Below, piece after piece: positions 18,315-28,496 of a stretch of DNA of 64,000 nucleotides (position 1 is its first letter; every line of letters starts with the position of its first letter). Position numbers and translations under genes: made by a program. Source of the stretch: Natronorubrum halophilum (GTDB lineage Archaea; Halobacteriota; Halobacteria; Halobacteriales; Natrialbaceae); the NCBI RefSeq assembly GCF_003670115.1, contig NZ_QQTY01000005.1, positions 248,001-312,000 of the forward strand. Direction: 5' to 3'. The notes beneath the pieces were generated by a model. The model had not been told where the DNA came from and searched no databases. It worked only from the letters and a program-made list of their open reading frames with translations.

Positions 18315-20786
18315 CTACATCAGGTAGAACAGTGGGAACAGGAACACCCACACGATATCGACGAAGTGCCAGTAGAGTCCGAAGAACTCGACCGGACGGT
18401 GGTCCTCGAGATAGGCGTCGACGCTGATGATCCGGTAGATCATGAAGACGGCGACGAGCAATCCGAGAATCACGTGCAGCGCGTGGAGTCCCGTGGTGAC
18501 GAAGTAAATCGAGTACTCGATGCCGTTCCACCAGTAGTCGCCGTGGGAGAACTTGACGCTGTACTCGTAGGCCTTTACGCTCATGAACGCGAGTCCGAGC
18601 AAGAGCGTCGCACCCATCGCGGTCAGCAGTCCCTTCTTGTTCTGGCGCTCGGCGAAGACGAGCGCGAGGATGACCGTGAAGCTCGAGGTGAGCAGGATGT
18701 AGGTGTTGAGCAGGCCGGGCCAGGAGGCGAACGGCACCGTTGTCCACTCGCTCCAGCCGGTGTGGATACGCATGAAGATGAACGCGCCGATCGCGGCACC
18801 GAAGACGACGACGTCGGAGGCGAGGAACACCCAGACGCCCATCTTGGTGTTGCCGACGCCCTCGAACGGCCAGCGTTCGGCAACGGGCATCTCCGGCGCG
18901 TTGAACTCCTCGACGCCGAACTTGAACAGGGTGACCGCGAGGATCGCCAGTCCGGCCGCGATGAGGGCCGGATAGAGGATGCTCGTCTCGGCTCCGGTTC
19001 CGACGCCCTCGAGACCGCGTTCCGTCGCGAAGCTGACCGTGTACGGGGTAATCCCCGTCAGCCCGAGGAAGAACACGAAGGTCCCGAGACCGATGCCGAG
19101 CGGCCAGATGCTGGCGTGATCCGCGTGTACGTCTTCGTGAGCGGACTCCGTCGTCGTCTCTGCGTGTCCGGTGGCGACACCGCCGTCGGTGGCGGCCGCC
19201 GAGTCGTCGACGAACTCGAGGCGACCGCTGGCGTAGCTCGGACGGCCGTCCCAGTTCTCGAGCGGCGGGGGCGACGGAATCGCCCACTCGGCGGTTCGGG
19301 AGAACTCCCACGGGTTATCGGGGGCGTCGGGACCCGATACCCAACTCTTTGCGAGCGTGAAGAACATGATCAGGAACGACGAGCCGAGGACGAACGCCCC
19401 GACGGTCGCCATCTGGTGGTAGATCTGCATTCCCTCACCGTAGTTGAAGACGCGACGCGGCGTCTCCCAGGCGAGGAACATCGGGAAGTACAGCAGGTTG
19501 AACCCGATGAAGTAGACTGCGAAGTTGAGTTTTCCCAGCGTCTCGGAGTACATCTTCCCGGTAATTTTGGGCCACCAGTAGTAGAGGCCCGCGATCAGCG
19601 CGGTTACTCCGGAGACCATCACGTAGTGGAAGTGGGCGACGACCCAGTAGGTGCCACGGAACTCGTAGTCCAGCACGACGGCTCCGAGGAAGACCCCGGT
19701 GATTCCGCCGAGGATGAATAGGACGAGCGCACCGAGACTGAACAGGAACGGCGTGGTAAACCGAACGCGTCCCTTGACCATCGTGTAGATCAGCGCGAAG
19801 ACCATCAGGTCGAAGGGCAGCGAAATCCCGATCGTCGTCGCCATGAACAGCGTCGTGATCTCGAGGTTGATGGTGGTCAGGAACATGTGGTGCATCCAGA
19901 CCAGGAAGGACTGGACGGCCACGAGGACCATCGCGATGATGACCCATTTCCGACCGACGAGTCGCCGACCGGTGAAGGTCTGGAACGTCTCGAACATGAT
20001 CCCCAGCGCGGGGAAGAAGACGATGTACACCTCCGGATGGCCGAAGAACCAGAACAGGTGCGCCCACAGCAGGCCCGAGCCCTGGTCGGTCGCGAAGTAC
20101 TGCGTCAGGAAGATGCGGTCGATCGACAACAACAGCAGTGCGGCGAGCAGCGCGGCGAAGGCGAACAGCATCATCCAGACCGTCAGCAGCCACGACCAGG
20201 TGAACATCGGCATGTTCCAGAGGCCGAGTCCCTCCGCACGGGAGCGATGGATGGTGACGAGGAAGTTCACCGTCCCGATCGTGATCGAGAAGACGAACAG
20301 CAACAAGGCGAGAACCGTCGCATTACCGCCGGTCGTCGCCTCCATCGCGGGCGTATACGTCGGCACGTTCAACGGGGCGTACATCGTCCAGCCACCGGCG
20401 AACGAGCCCTGCTGGAAGAACGAAATGGCAATGAGAATTCCGGAGAACAGGTAGAACCAGTAACTCAGGGCGTTCATTCGAGGGAACGCGAGGTCGTCCG
20501 CCCCGATCTGTAGCGGAACGAAGTAGTTCGCAAAGCCGGCTGCGAACGGCGAGAGGAACCAGAAAACCATCAACAACCCGTGGGTCGAGACGGCCTGGTT
20601 GAACTCGTTCCCCGAAAGGAGACCCGTACCGCCGGCTTCCCAGAGGTGTGCACGGAACACTAACGCGAGGACGCCGCCGAACAGCAAGAAGAACAGCGCC
20701 GTCGCCAGATAGAGGACCCCGACGTCCTTGTGGTTCGTCGTAACGAACCACCGCTTGATGGACGTCATTGGTGGAAGATCACTCAT
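18315..20786 (-). CDS. coxAC: Cytochrome c oxidase subunit I-III fusion
   Basis: An 823-residue fusion of heme-copper oxidase subunit I (about residues 1-560) with subunit III (about 620-823). Subunit I has the active-site motif [13 protein letters not shown] (cross-linked His-Tyr pair), the CuB histidines in VWMHHMF, and the heme ligands in [10 protein letters not shown], with another heme ligand in [11 protein letters not shown]. The subunit III part shows the terminal helices with [12 protein letters not shown] and [16 protein letters not shown]. The joint is an acidic loop rich in Ala/Thr/His. It reduces O2 to water and pumps protons. Its start overlaps the coxB stop by four bases. Confidence 0.96.
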   Translation of the reverse strand: MSDLPPMTSIKRWFVTTNHKDVGVLYLATALFFLLFGGVLALVFRAHLWEAGGTGLLSGNEFNQAVSTHGLLMVFWFLSPFAAGFANYFVPLQIGADDLAFPRMNALSYWFYLFSGILIAISFFQQGSFAGGWTMYAPLNVPTYTPAMEATTGGNATVLALLLFVFSITIGTVNFLVTIHRSRAEGLGLWNMPMFTWSWLLTVWMMLFAFAALLAALLLLSIDRIFLTQYFATDQGSGLLWAHLFWFFGHPEVYIVFFPALGIMFETFQTFTGRRLVGRKWVIIAMVLVAVQSFLVWMHHMFLTTINLEITTLFMATTIGISLPFDLMVFALIYTMVKGRVRFTTPFLFSLGALVLFILGGITGVFLGAVVLDYEFRGTYWVVAHFHYVMVSGVTALIAGLYYWWPKITGKMYSETLGKLNFAVYFIGFNLLYFPMFLAWETPRRVFNYGEGMQIYHQMATVGAFVLGSSFLIMFFTLAKSWVSGPDAPDNPWEFSRTAEWAIPSPPPLENWDGRPSYASGRLEFVDDSAAATDGGVATGHAETTTESAHEDVHADHASIWPLGIGLGTFVFFLGLTGITPYTVSFATERGLEGVGTGAETSILYPALIAAGLAILAVTLFKFGVEEFNAPEMPVAERWPFEGVGNTKMGVWVFLASDVVVFGAAIGAFIFMRIHTGWSEWTTVPFASWPGLLNTYILLTSSFTVILALVFAERQNKKGLLTAMGATLLLGLAFMSVKAYEYSVKFSHGDYWWNGIEYSIYFVTTGLHALHVILGLLVAVFMIYRIISVDAYLEDHRPVEFFGLYWHFVDIVWVFLFPLFYLM

Positions 20787-21814
20787 GAGTCCTCACCGCC
20801 ATCGTCCGTTTCGTTGTTAGTTCCGTTTTCATCGCCTTCAGCGTCCGCGTTCGGCTCTTCGACCGTGTAGGTCTCGCTTGCCGGACTGGTGACGTCGAGG
20901 GTTTCTTCGATCGTCTCGTACTCCTCGTCCTCGAACTCGATCGTCAGATTGTACTCGCCGCCCTGTTCGAGGTCCTGGATGGAGATCGAGCCGTTTTCGA
21001 AGTCGTCCTCGGTGTACGTGTACGTGAGGTCCTCCTCGTACTCGTCGTTGTTCTGGTGGACGAGTTCGAGTTCGAGCGCGCCAGTCTCGTTGAGCGGCTC
21101 TTCGTCCGCATTCTCGAGCGTGATATCGACGTATAGCTGTTCGGCGAGCCACTGGTCGAACTCCTCTTGTTCCATGACCTCGACGGTGCCGGTCATGCCG
21201 GAGTGGAAGTCACCGCAGAGTTCGTAACACTTGATCTCGTGTTGTTGACCAGCTTCGGGTGCGACGAACCACGTCTCGTCGTACTCGCCCGGGATGGCGT
21301 CCGCTTTCACACGTAAGTCCGAGACCCCGAAGCTGTGCCAGACGTCGCCGGAAGTCGTCCTGATTTCGACCGGATAATCCGCCGGGACGCGCATGGTGCT
21401 CGTTCCTTCAGCACCGTTTTCGTATTCGAAATGCCATGCGAAGCCCTCGCCGACGACCTCGATCTCGACCGGATCTTCCTCGAAGTCGTCCGACGGGTCC
21501 TCCACGACGAGGAGCATCCCGTAGGTCCACATAACCAGCGAAATAACGATGATCGCGCTGATTCCGAACGATAGGAATAGTTTCTTTCCACCCGTTCCGC
21601 CTGTCGGTAACTCCCCGACCGTAGGTAACGAATCGTCGGCTTTCGCGTCGTCGTTATCGCGGTACTTGTACGCGTTGTACAAGGTGTATGCGATCACGAC
21701 GACACCGACGAGCGTGCCGAGTCCGAGGAACACCAGGAAGATGCTCTCGAAGATGTCAACACGCGTCCGCGCTACCTGCATCGGAGTCGTAAGTGCGCTG
21801 TAGATTGTGTTCAC
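20783..21814 (-). CDS. coxB: Cytochrome c oxidase subunit II with C-terminal beta-sandwich-like extension
   Basis: A 343-residue subunit that takes electrons through the CuA centre. Two N-terminal membrane helices are present (to about residue 105). The CuA ligands are complete: His160 in DVWHSFGV and Cys196, Glu198, Cys200, His204, Met207 in [12 protein letters not shown]. After residue 225 an extra Thr/Glu-rich region of about 90 residues (for example [20 protein letters not shown]) resembles a carboxypeptidase-regulatory-like or Ig-like fold, then an acidic tail. The annotated start is a GTG at 21814; because a TATA-like box lies only about 20 bases upstream, Met12 (21781) is an alternative start. 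Confidence 0.94.
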   Translation of the reverse strand: MNTIYSALTTPMQVARTRVDIFESIFLVFLGLGTLVGVVVIAYTLYNAYKYRDNDDAKADDSLPTVGELPTGGTGGKKLFLSFGISAIIVISLVMWTYGMLLVVEDPSDDFEEDPVEIEVVGEGFAWHFEYENGAEGTSTMRVPADYPVEIRTTSGDVWHSFGVSDLRVKADAIPGEYDETWFVAPEAGQQHEIKCYELCGDFHSGMTGTVEVMEQEEFDQWLAEQLYVDITLENADEEPLNETGALELELVHQNNDEYEEDLTYTYTEDDFENGSISIQDLEQGGEYNLTIEFEDEEYETIEETLDVTSPASETYTVEEPNADAEGDENGTNNETDDGGEDS

Positions 21815-21830
21815 CTCGTTTGTAAACCGC

Positions 21831-21836
21831 TTATAT
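21831..21836 (-). promoter_or_regulatory. TATA-like box for coxB-coxAC
   Basis: On the minus strand CGAAATATAAGCGG is a good BRE/TATA match. Its centre lies about 20 bases before the GTG at 21814 and about 53 before the ATG at 21781, so it favours a short leader with the later start, or a leaderless start slightly within the longer frame. Confidence 0.5.
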
Positions 21837-22311
21837 TTCGGAGGATGATGGCCGGGGGCACTTATCTATTTGGAAACGGTTCCAACGGACCCGTTTCAGC
21901 AGGGGATCACTCCCGCGAACAACACCGTTCTATTCCAGTGCCACAGGGCCACTACTCCTCAGTCCCTCACCATCCGCTTGGAGTCGAGAACCTTTTTTCT
22001 ATCGCTGCAGCTCGGAGTTCGTATCTCCGGAGGGACAGATTACCGCGTGAAAACCGCTCGAGGGCGAACGTGTTCGGATGGAAAACGACGGGATCGTGTC
22101 ACGGTCGTTGATTTGGCGGCGCGTAGCGGATCGTATCGCTCGCGCGCGCAACGCGAATGACAGGCGAATCGTAGTGTCCGTAAACGGAATACATCGATCA
22201 ACCCCGAGGAATACCGCGCTCGAGTTACAGCGTTCGAAGCGAAACGCGTTCCGAAAGCATCCCGTGATCGCTCGGCGAAACGTTCTATATCAGTCACCCC
22301 GAAGGTTACGT
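21837..22311. other. Divergent intergenic region coxB / amphi-Trp gene
   Basis: This gap of almost 500 bases separates two divergent genes. It holds the coxB promoter at one end and a TATA-like CTATAT near 22285 for the downstream gene at the other. A T-run (21993-21998) is the only other obvious element. The frames that cross it have non-coding composition, and I see no RNA gene. Confidence 0.5.
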
Positions 22312-22608
22312 ATGCCAGAAGAGGTTCTCTTCAAATTCGAACGGCGCATGGGACGCGACGAAATCGCAGACTACCTCCGTTCCGTCGCCGATACACTCGA
22401 GGGCGACGGTCCGATCTCCCTCGAAGCCGGCGGGGAATCGGTGACGATGACGCCACCAGCGCGGCCGACCTTCGAGGTCAAGGCCGAGCGAGAAACGTCG
22501 AGTTCGGCCCCCGACGGGCCGGGCGAACTCGGCCTCGAATTCGAACTCGAGTGGAAGGAAGGCGACGGTGGGGACGACGACGGCAGCGGCGAACTCTCTA
22601 TCGAGTAA
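22312..22608 (+). CDS. Amphi-Trp domain protein
   Basis: A 98-residue protein matching the amphi-Trp domain: EVLFKFERRMGRDEIADYLR, a helix with LRSVADTLEG, then GPISLEAGGESVTMTPP, and the closing strand GELGLEFELEWKEG. The molecular function of the family is unknown. The ATG at 22312 is chosen over an upstream in-frame ATG at 22078 because homology begins here and the TATA-like CTATATC lies about 25 bases upstream. The tail is Gly/Asp-rich. Confidence 0.88.
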   Translation: MPEEVLFKFERRMGRDEIADYLRSVADTLEGDGPISLEAGGESVTMTPPARPTFEVKAERETSSSAPDGPGELGLEFELEWKEGDGGDDDGSGELSIE

Positions 22609-22652
22609 CGACCGAACCGATTCGTCGGTCTCGAGTCGGGTGGTGGCCGGGA

Positions 22653-23114
22653 CTACAGTTCGACGACCCAGACGCGGAATTCCGACGGCAGTTCGTAGAC
22701 TCGGCGAAATATCGCATCGAGGCACTGGGCGATCCGATTCGGATCCGCCTTCGCGCTAACGTGAACGTTGATGCCCTCGGCATCGTCGGGACGACGTATC
22801 TCGTCGATCTTGAACGCCGGAAACTCCCCGAGGACGGACTTGAGCGACTCGAGTTCCGTATCGGTACAGTCGAGGTTGATGAGTCCGTCGCCGAACTGGA
22901 TCCACGGCGCGCCGAGTTCGGAGTCGGGAGCGTCGTGCTCGCTGTCAGCGGCGCTTTCGCTCCCGTCGATCGCCGGTTCGTCGTCGGCCGTCGCGAGCGC
23001 GCCGTCGTCGACCTCGAGGGTCACGAACCCGCTCCCGCGTTGGCGGTGGGCCGTGATGGCATCGACGTACAGTTTTCGTCGGTCCGCCGGATCGGCTGCG
23101 TCGAAACGCGTCAT
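22653..23114 (-). CDS. Conserved haloarchaeal protein of unknown function
   Basis: A 153-residue acidic soluble protein that I do not recognise by name. It begins [20 protein letters not shown] and has a second half with alternating strand/helix character ([14 protein letters not shown]-like, actual [20 protein letters not shown]). It lies convergent to the amphi-Trp gene and divergent from adk, with which it shares a 59-base bidirectional promoter. A minus-strand TATA-like TTAAAG at about 23135-23141 fits a leaderless start. Confidence 0.8.
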   Translation of the reverse strand: MTRFDAADPADRRKLYVDAITAHRQRGSGFVTLEVDDGALATADDEPAIDGSESAADSEHDAPDSELGAPWIQFGDGLINLDCTDTELESLKSVLGEFPAFKIDEIRRPDDAEGINVHVSAKADPNRIAQCLDAIFRRVYELPSEFRVWVVEL

Positions 23115-23173
23115 ACACGACTGGATGTGGCCATTTCTTTAAGCCTTTATGCGACGCCGATCAAGGGTGGGGT
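23115..23173. promoter_or_regulatory. Compact bidirectional promoter, unknown gene / adk
   Basis: The 59 bases between divergent starts contain the AT-rich core TTTCTTTAAGCCTTTATG. TTTAAG read on the minus strand and TTTATG read on the plus strand each lie about 25-28 bases from their respective start codons, so the two TATA boxes are almost back to back. Confidence 0.5.
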
Positions 23174-23812
23174 ATGGCACAACCACGAATTCTGATCCTG
23201 GGTGCACCCGGGGCCGGAAAGGGGACCCAGAGTGCAAAGATCACCGACGAGTTCGACCTCGAGCACATCACCACCGGTGACGCACTTCGTGCGAACAAGG
23301 AGATGGATATCTCCGAGATGAACACGGAGTACGATACGCCGCGAGAGTATATGGACCAGGGCGAACTCGTCCCCGATGCGGTTGTCAACGCCATCGTCGA
23401 CGAGGCGCTCTCCCAGGCCGACGGCTTCGTCCTCGACGGCTACCCGCGGAACCTCGAGCAGGCCAAGGAACTCGAGAATATGACGGATCTGGACGTCGTG
23501 CTCTACCTCGACGTCGACGAAGCGGAACTCGTTCACCGGCTGACGGGTCGTCGACTGGACCCCGAAACGGGCGACATCTACCACGTCGAGTACAACCCGC
23601 CGGAGGACCCGGACGTCGAGGCGCGACTCGAGCAGCGCGACGACGACACCGAGGAGACGGTGAAAGAGCGACTGCGCGTGTTCCGAGAGAACACCGAACC
23701 GGTTATCGATTACTACGAGGACGAGGGGGTGCTCGAGCGCGTCGACGGCGAACAAACTCCTGACGAGGTCTGGGAGGACGTGAAGACGACGATCGAAAAC
23801 GCGGCGACGTAA
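23174..23812 (+). CDS. adk: Adenylate kinase
   Basis: A 212-residue bacterial/eukaryotic-type adenylate kinase that converts ATP plus AMP to two ADP. The P-loop is [14 protein letters not shown], the AMP-binding region includes [12 protein letters not shown] and [14 protein letters not shown], and the LID carries [20 protein letters not shown] without zinc cysteines. In many archaea this gene is directly downstream of secY; here the cox block separates them. Confidence 0.97.
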   Translation: MAQPRILILGAPGAGKGTQSAKITDEFDLEHITTGDALRANKEMDISEMNTEYDTPREYMDQGELVPDAVVNAIVDEALSQADGFVLDGYPRNLEQAKELENMTDLDVVLYLDVDEAELVHRLTGRRLDPETGDIYHVEYNPPEDPDVEARLEQRDDDTEETVKERLRVFRENTEPVIDYYEDEGVLERVDGEQTPDEVWEDVKTTIENAAT

Positions 23813-23937
23813 CGCTCCCTCGTAATAGAAGCGGCGTCTCTTACCAGCAACGGGACAGCGGACGACGTTCGATCGGTGGCGAACGGTTTTTAACGAGTTC
23901 AACGGATGACTTGATTTCGGCAAGAACGAGCGGTCGG

Positions 23938-25434
23938 TCAGTCGTTCGTGATGTCGATAGCGTGGTTGGTGATATTCAGGTAGATCAGATCCGGCGGTGC
24001 CTGTACGCGCTCGTTGATTTTGGGCTCGAGATCGGAAAGCGCGGGATCGTGAGTGATGGTCGGGTTCCCGTTGAGTTCGACCGATCCTCCGACCAGTGAG
24101 CCGTACACGTCCGGATTCCCGGCCGCTGTTTCGACCATGCTTCCCCCGCCGGAGGACGGCGCGTAGACGACCCCCTCGTAGTATCCGTTCCCTCGAATCG
24201 TAAACTCGAACGACGAATCGCCGTACACCTGAATGCGGGCCGGATTCTTGCCGCTACCGTCGGGTTTCAGTTCGTTGTTAGCCACGTCGAGACCGCCCGA
24301 CGTGTAGACGTAGAACGCGTGTTCGCCGTCGTGGTTCTCGACGAGGACGTCGTCGTCGATGGTCACGATACCCTCGGTGACGAGAACGACGTCACCGTTC
24401 GCGAGATCGACGTTGTTGCCGAGAGAGACGTCTCCGTCCGCGTAGTACGTCCCGTTCTCGATCGTACTCGAGGGGTCGAGTTCGTCGTAGTCGTCCGTCG
24501 TTTCGTCGATCCGTGCCGCGATTTCGTCGTCGATGTTCGCTAACGGCTCTACGCCTTCCTCGTGGCCGTCCTCGTAATTACCGCTCTCGTCGACGGAGCC
24601 GGCAGCCATGACGGACCCTTCCACGACACCGGCACCGCCACCCGCCCAGTTGAGATCACCGCCCGCTCGCACCGCCTGTGAGAACTCGCTCGGGTGGCTG
24701 ATCTGTCCGAGGTTTACCGTCACCGACTTTTTGTCGGTGCCGTCGACGGGTTCGGTCGTCACCGCCCACGGGGCCCCCGTTTCCTCGATGAAATACGTCT
24801 CCCACCCGCTCCAGTACTCGCTCGTTACTTCGATCTCGACTCGCTGGTTCTCCTCGACTCGATGTTCGGAGTCGATCCGCTGGTTCCCGAAGGAGATCGA
24901 TCCGGACTCGAGGTCCTGTTCGCCGGAAGCGATGTCGACGATCGGGAACGTGAGCGTGTCGCTGTCCTCGTCGTACTGGAACTGCGGTGCGGAGACGAGG
25001 CGAGTTTCCGCTCCCTCCTCGCGGAACACGGCCCCCGCTTCGTACGCCAGTTTCGAACCGTCGCTACCCGTGTACTCTATCGATCCGAACGAGATATCGT
25101 CGATGATCGGGTCGTTCGAACTCGCCTCGCGGATTTCGATCGCTCCGGTGTCCTCCCGCGTGATCGCGCCGTGGTCACCGACGTCGAAGTCGATCGATCT
25201 CGAGGTGTCGTCGGTTACCGCAGCATCCGTCATCTTCTGACTCATCTCGATGAACGCCTGTTCGACCCGCTCGTTTTCGGATTGCTGTTCGGCACCGTTA
25301 ATGGCCGCTCCACCGACGAGAAGGATGCTACAACTCCCAGCAGCGACCATTCCGATCAACAGGACGACCCCGATCAACGTCGACTGGGCCCTCCCCGACG
25401 ATCTCTTCGGTTCGTGCCCGCGTGGCGCTCTCAT
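23938..25434 (-). CDS. Large type IV pilin-like surface protein (DUF7289-type)
   Basis: A 498-residue protein. After a short basic leader the N-terminus RAQSTLIGVVLLIGMVAAGS resembles the class III pilin/archaellin motif cut by PibD before a hydrophobic helix. The body is a long beta-rich acidic ectodomain with few cysteines. The C-terminal third (YYEGVVYAPSSGGGS, then YGSLVGGSVELNG) recalls the DUF7305 type of haloarchaeal pilin-like proteins. It is far longer than ordinary pilins (about 130-200 aa) and has no adjacent pil operon, so it may be an orphan surface or minor pilus component. No enzymatic motif seen. Confidence 0.8.
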   Translation of the reverse strand: MRAPRGHEPKRSSGRAQSTLIGVVLLIGMVAAGSCSILLVGGAAINGAEQQSENERVEQAFIEMSQKMTDAAVTDDTSRSIDFDVGDHGAITREDTGAIEIREASSNDPIIDDISFGSIEYTGSDGSKLAYEAGAVFREEGAETRLVSAPQFQYDEDSDTLTFPIVDIASGEQDLESGSISFGNQRIDSEHRVEENQRVEIEVTSEYWSGWETYFIEETGAPWAVTTEPVDGTDKKSVTVNLGQISHPSEFSQAVRAGGDLNWAGGGAGVVEGSVMAAGSVDESGNYEDGHEEGVEPLANIDDEIAARIDETTDDYDELDPSSTIENGTYYADGDVSLGNNVDLANGDVVLVTEGIVTIDDDVLVENHDGEHAFYVYTSGGLDVANNELKPDGSGKNPARIQVYGDSSFEFTIRGNGYYEGVVYAPSSGGGSMVETAAGNPDVYGSLVGGSVELNGNPTITHDPALSDLEPKINERVQAPPDLIYLNITNHAIDITND

Positions 25435-25717
25435 ACGCGATTACTCGACAATACTCACAAGAAAACAGTCGTCCGATCAAATACTTCAAGACCGTTTACA
25501 TTCGTTCACGAACGGTCTGTTCCACGAGGAGATGTCGAGAGCAGTAGCGCCAGGACGCTTGTACCGGGAGAATTCGGTAAACAGTCGCGGGAGACGAATT
25601 CCGTGGCGGCTGCGGACGGGAACCGGGCAATCAGTAGACACGTATCGCAAAAAGCGGAATTCGGCGGAGCGCGGAAGATAAACACTTGTATACCGAACGC
25701 GCCCTAGCCACAAGCAG

Positions 25718-26671
25718 ATGACGCGTACAGCGGAGAAGATCAACGGTCTCGTTCGCGAGGACTCCTCGATGGCAGACGCCCTCGAGGCGATTCGCGAGGA
25801 AGCCGACAGGAACGGAGGCGAGGTCCAGTGGGCCGACGTCAACGATACCCTGTCGAGTGGACAATGGGGTCGTCTGATCGAAAAAGGCGTACTGGTCGAC
25901 GGCGACGAAGGATTCGAAATCGCCGACCGCGAGGCCTACGACGAGGCACTCGACGGGGACGGCGACGGCGAGAGTTACGACGCCGACGTCGAAATCGACG
26001 CCGAACAGTCCAAGTGGTCACAGTGGGATAAACTGGCCGGTGTCGGCTCGCTCCTGTTGATGTTCGGCTACTGGATCGGGTCCGTCCGGGATGCGGTCGG
26101 CTCGACGCTCGACATGGTACTGGGTCCGCTCGATGCCGCGTTGCCGTTTTACGCCGTGATTCTGTCCGTAGCGCTGCTGACCGGCCTGTACTCGACGCTG
26201 TTGCAGGCGAACCTGATGAATCCCGAGATCATGGGAAAGTATCAGGAGCGGATGAAGGCGATGCAGGAGAAACAAAAGGACGTCCGCGAGCGCAAGGAGG
26301 ACGCCGAAGAGCGCGGTGCCAGCGAGGCCGAACTCGAACGACTCGACGACGAACTCGAGGAGGCCCGCGAAGAGCAGATGGAGGCCATGGCCGAGAACCT
26401 CGGAATGTTCAAAGAGCAGTTGCGCCCGATGGCGTGGATCATGCTGTTTACCATTCCGCTGTTCCTCTGGATGTACTGGAAGATCCAGACCGTCGGCATC
26501 GACGGTGCAGAAGCGACCGTAATCATGCCGATAGCCGGAGAAACGACCTGGAACTCGGGACTTCTCGGACCGATGCCGGCCTGGATCGTGTGGTACTTCT
26601 TGTGCTCGATGGGCTTTACGCAGCTGTTGCGCAAGGCACTGAACATCGACATGACGCCGTCTGGAACCTGA
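25718..26671 (+). CDS. DUF106 / EMC3-TMCO1 family membrane protein
   Basis: A 317-residue membrane protein of the archaeal DUF106 family, distant relatives of YidC/Oxa1, Get1 and EMC3 that help insert membrane proteins. It has an acidic N-terminal cytosolic domain to about residue 105, a first helix near LLMFGYWIGSV, a helix plus YSTLLQANLMNPEIMGKYQE, a charged coiled coil (QKDVRERKEDAEERGASEAE) and two C-terminal helices (LFTIPLFLWMYWKI, IVWYFLCSMGFTQLLRK). It sits between adk and cmk in the classical archaeal secY-linked order. Confidence 0.92.
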   Translation: MTRTAEKINGLVREDSSMADALEAIREEADRNGGEVQWADVNDTLSSGQWGRLIEKGVLVDGDEGFEIADREAYDEALDGDGDGESYDADVEIDAEQSKWSQWDKLAGVGSLLLMFGYWIGSVRDAVGSTLDMVLGPLDAALPFYAVILSVALLTGLYSTLLQANLMNPEIMGKYQERMKAMQEKQKDVRERKEDAEERGASEAELERLDDELEEAREEQMEAMAENLGMFKEQLRPMAWIMLFTIPLFLWMYWKIQTVGIDGAEATVIMPIAGETTWNSGLLGPMPAWIVWYFLCSMGFTQLLRKALNIDMTPSGT

Positions 26672-26827
26672 AATCGGCCGGGATCTCGGAGTCCGTGTGC
26701 TGACGCTCCCTCGTTGTACACGTGTTGGGGATTCCGTAGATCGCAGCCACGATATCCACAACTCGTTCCGTCTTTCGCCCGTCGAACGATTCAAAACCCA
26801 TTTTACCGGTCGCCGCGCAGTTCGGAT

Positions 26828-27403
26828 ATGTTACTCACCGTCTCCGGTCCGCCGGGAAGCGGGAAGAGCACGACTGCGGAGTTGCTCGCCGACACCTTTG
26901 ATCTCGACCACGTCAGCGGCGGTGACATCTTTCGAGACCTGGCGGACGAACGCGGCTATACGCCGCTCGAGTTCAACAAACTCGCCGAGGAAAACGATCA
27001 GATCGATCGGGACCTCGACCGGCGGCTTCGAGATATCGCCATCGAGCGGGACGACCTCGTGATCGAGTCCCGGTTGGCCGGCTGGCTGGCCGGCGAACAG
27101 GCCGATTTCCGTTTCTGGCTCGATGCACCACCGCGTGTTCGTGGCGAACGAATCGCCGAACGGGAGGGGAAAGATCCAGCGCGAGCAACCGAGGAGACGA
27201 AAGCCCGCGAAGCGAGCGAAGCGAAACGCTATCAGGAGTACTACGGAATCGATATTCGGGATCTGACGATCTACGATCTCTCAATAAACACGGCTCGCTG
27301 GGATCCCGACGCCGTCCTCGACATGCTCGTGACCGCCGTCGGAGAGTACGACGCTGACGGCGACGAAGGACAGGCCGTCGTTTCCATCGAGTACGAGCTC
27401 TGA
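26828..27403 (+). CDS. cmk: Cytidylate kinase
   Basis: A 191-residue archaeal-type (d)CMP kinase. The P-loop [15 protein letters not shown] is at residues 7-21, followed by [17 protein letters not shown]. The arginine-rich lid is around [20 protein letters not shown]. The ATG at 26828 begins the conserved [14 protein letters not shown]; the upstream in-frame extension from 26714 is non-conserved. The truB ATG follows five bases after the stop. Confidence 0.95.
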   Translation: MLLTVSGPPGSGKSTTAELLADTFDLDHVSGGDIFRDLADERGYTPLEFNKLAEENDQIDRDLDRRLRDIAIERDDLVIESRLAGWLAGEQADFRFWLDAPPRVRGERIAEREGKDPARATEETKAREASEAKRYQEYYGIDIRDLTIYDLSINTARWDPDAVLDMLVTAVGEYDADGDEGQAVVSIEYEL

Positions 27404-27408
27404 GCGTG

Positions 27409-28329
27409 ATGGCTCAGCGCTCCCGTCTCCGCGGTCCGCCGGACGATCGCACGCCCGCCGAACTGCTCACCTTCGGCGTCGTCAACCTCGACAAGCCCCC
27501 CGGCCCGTCGTCACACCAGATCAGCGGCTGGTTGCGGGATGCCGTCAACGAGACGCTTTCCGAGCGCGACGCTGGCATGTCGATTGATAACGCAGCCCAC
27601 GCCGGGACGCTCGACCCCAAAGTGACCGGCTGCCTCCCCGTTATGCTCGGCGAGGCGACCCGCCTCGCACAGGTCTTTCTCGAGGGCTCGAAGGAGTACG
27701 TTTCCGTTCTCGAGTGTCACGCCCCGGTCCCGGCGGACGCCGAGTCGGTCATCGCCGAGTTCGAAGGTCCGATCTACCAGAAGCCACCGCGCAAGAGTGC
27801 GGTGTCGCGACGCCTCCGCGTGCGCGAAATCTACGATCTCGAGGTGCTCGAGACCGACGAGCGACGGCTCCTCTTGCGCATTCGATGTGAAAGCGGCACC
27901 TACGTCCGAAAACTCTGTCACGATCTGGGCCTCGCACTCGGAACCGGCGGCCACATGGGTCATTTGCGCCGGTCGGCGACGAGTCCGTTCGACGATACGG
28001 ATCTGTACAACGCTCACGAGTTCCTCGACGCGCTCGCGTTCTGGCTCGAGGACGACAATCCCGAACCCCTCTCCGAGATCGTCGATCCCGCCGAGCGGAT
28101 CCTCGGCGGGATCCCGTCCGTGACGATCGCCGAAAACGCCGCTCGAGAGGTGGCAAACGGTGCCCCGGTGTACGCGCCCGGCGTCCTCGAGATCGACGCT
28201 GGCGTTTCCACGGGCGATCTCGTCGCCTGTTACACGCCCAACGGAGCTGCCGTCTGTCTCGGAGAGTACGTCGGGAAGCCGGACGCAGAGCGTGGGACTG
28301 TGGTATCACTCGAACGCGTGCTGGTCTGA
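27409..28329 (+). CDS. truB: tRNA/rRNA pseudouridine synthase TruB/Cbf5
   Basis: A 306-residue archaeal Cbf5-type pseudouridine synthase, catalytic subunit of H/ACA guide RNPs and able to make tRNA Psi55. The N-terminal signature VVNLDKPPGPSSHQISGWLR, the catalytic Asp in HAGTLDPKVTGCLP and the PUA domain near the C-terminus (RILGGIPSVTIAENAAREVA) are present. I use the ATG at 27409 over a GTG one codon upstream. It is operonic with cmk. Confidence 0.96.
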   Translation: MAQRSRLRGPPDDRTPAELLTFGVVNLDKPPGPSSHQISGWLRDAVNETLSERDAGMSIDNAAHAGTLDPKVTGCLPVMLGEATRLAQVFLEGSKEYVSVLECHAPVPADAESVIAEFEGPIYQKPPRKSAVSRRLRVREIYDLEVLETDERRLLLRIRCESGTYVRKLCHDLGLALGTGGHMGHLRRSATSPFDDTDLYNAHEFLDALAFWLEDDNPEPLSEIVDPAERILGGIPSVTIAENAAREVANGAPVYAPGVLEIDAGVSTGDLVACYTPNGAAVCLGEYVGKPDAERGTVVSLERVLV

Positions 28330-28385
28330 GCGAGCGCTGTGTGTCCGGACTGGACGTAGCCCGCGTACACTCGATCTGAAACGAC

Positions 28386-28394
28386 ACGCTTAAA
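28386..28394 (+). promoter_or_regulatory. TATA-like box for tRNA-Pro
   Basis: CGCTTAAAC is centred about 30 bases before the 5' end of the tRNA-Pro gene, the expected place for an archaeal TATA box at a tRNA transcribed with almost no leader. Confidence 0.5.
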
Positions 28395-28420
28395 CAGCAG
28401 ACGGCCATCGATTCACGTAC

Positions 28421-28491
28421 GGGACCGTGGGGTAGTGGTATCCTCTGCGGATGGGGTCCGTAGGACCCGAGTTCAATTCTCGGCGGTCCCA
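28421..28491 (+). tRNA. tRNA-Pro (GGG)
   Basis: The 71-base gene folds into a full cloverleaf. The acceptor GGGACCG pairs with CGGTCCC. The anticodon arm TGCGG/CCGTA closes the loop ATGGGGT, giving anticodon GGG. The T arm is CCGAG-TTCAATT-CTCGG. The CCA end is not encoded; the discriminator is A. There is no intron. A run of five Ts follows immediately (28492-28496). Confidence 0.95.
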
Positions 28492-28496
28492 TTTTT
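28492..28496 (+). terminator. T-run terminator after tRNA-Pro
   Basis: Five consecutive Ts directly after the discriminator base are a typical archaeal tRNA transcript end. Confidence 0.5.

Noticed and set aside
22078-22311. N-terminal extension of the amphi-Trp frame
   Set aside because: Basic, non-conserved composition, and the promoter element lies within it near 22285.
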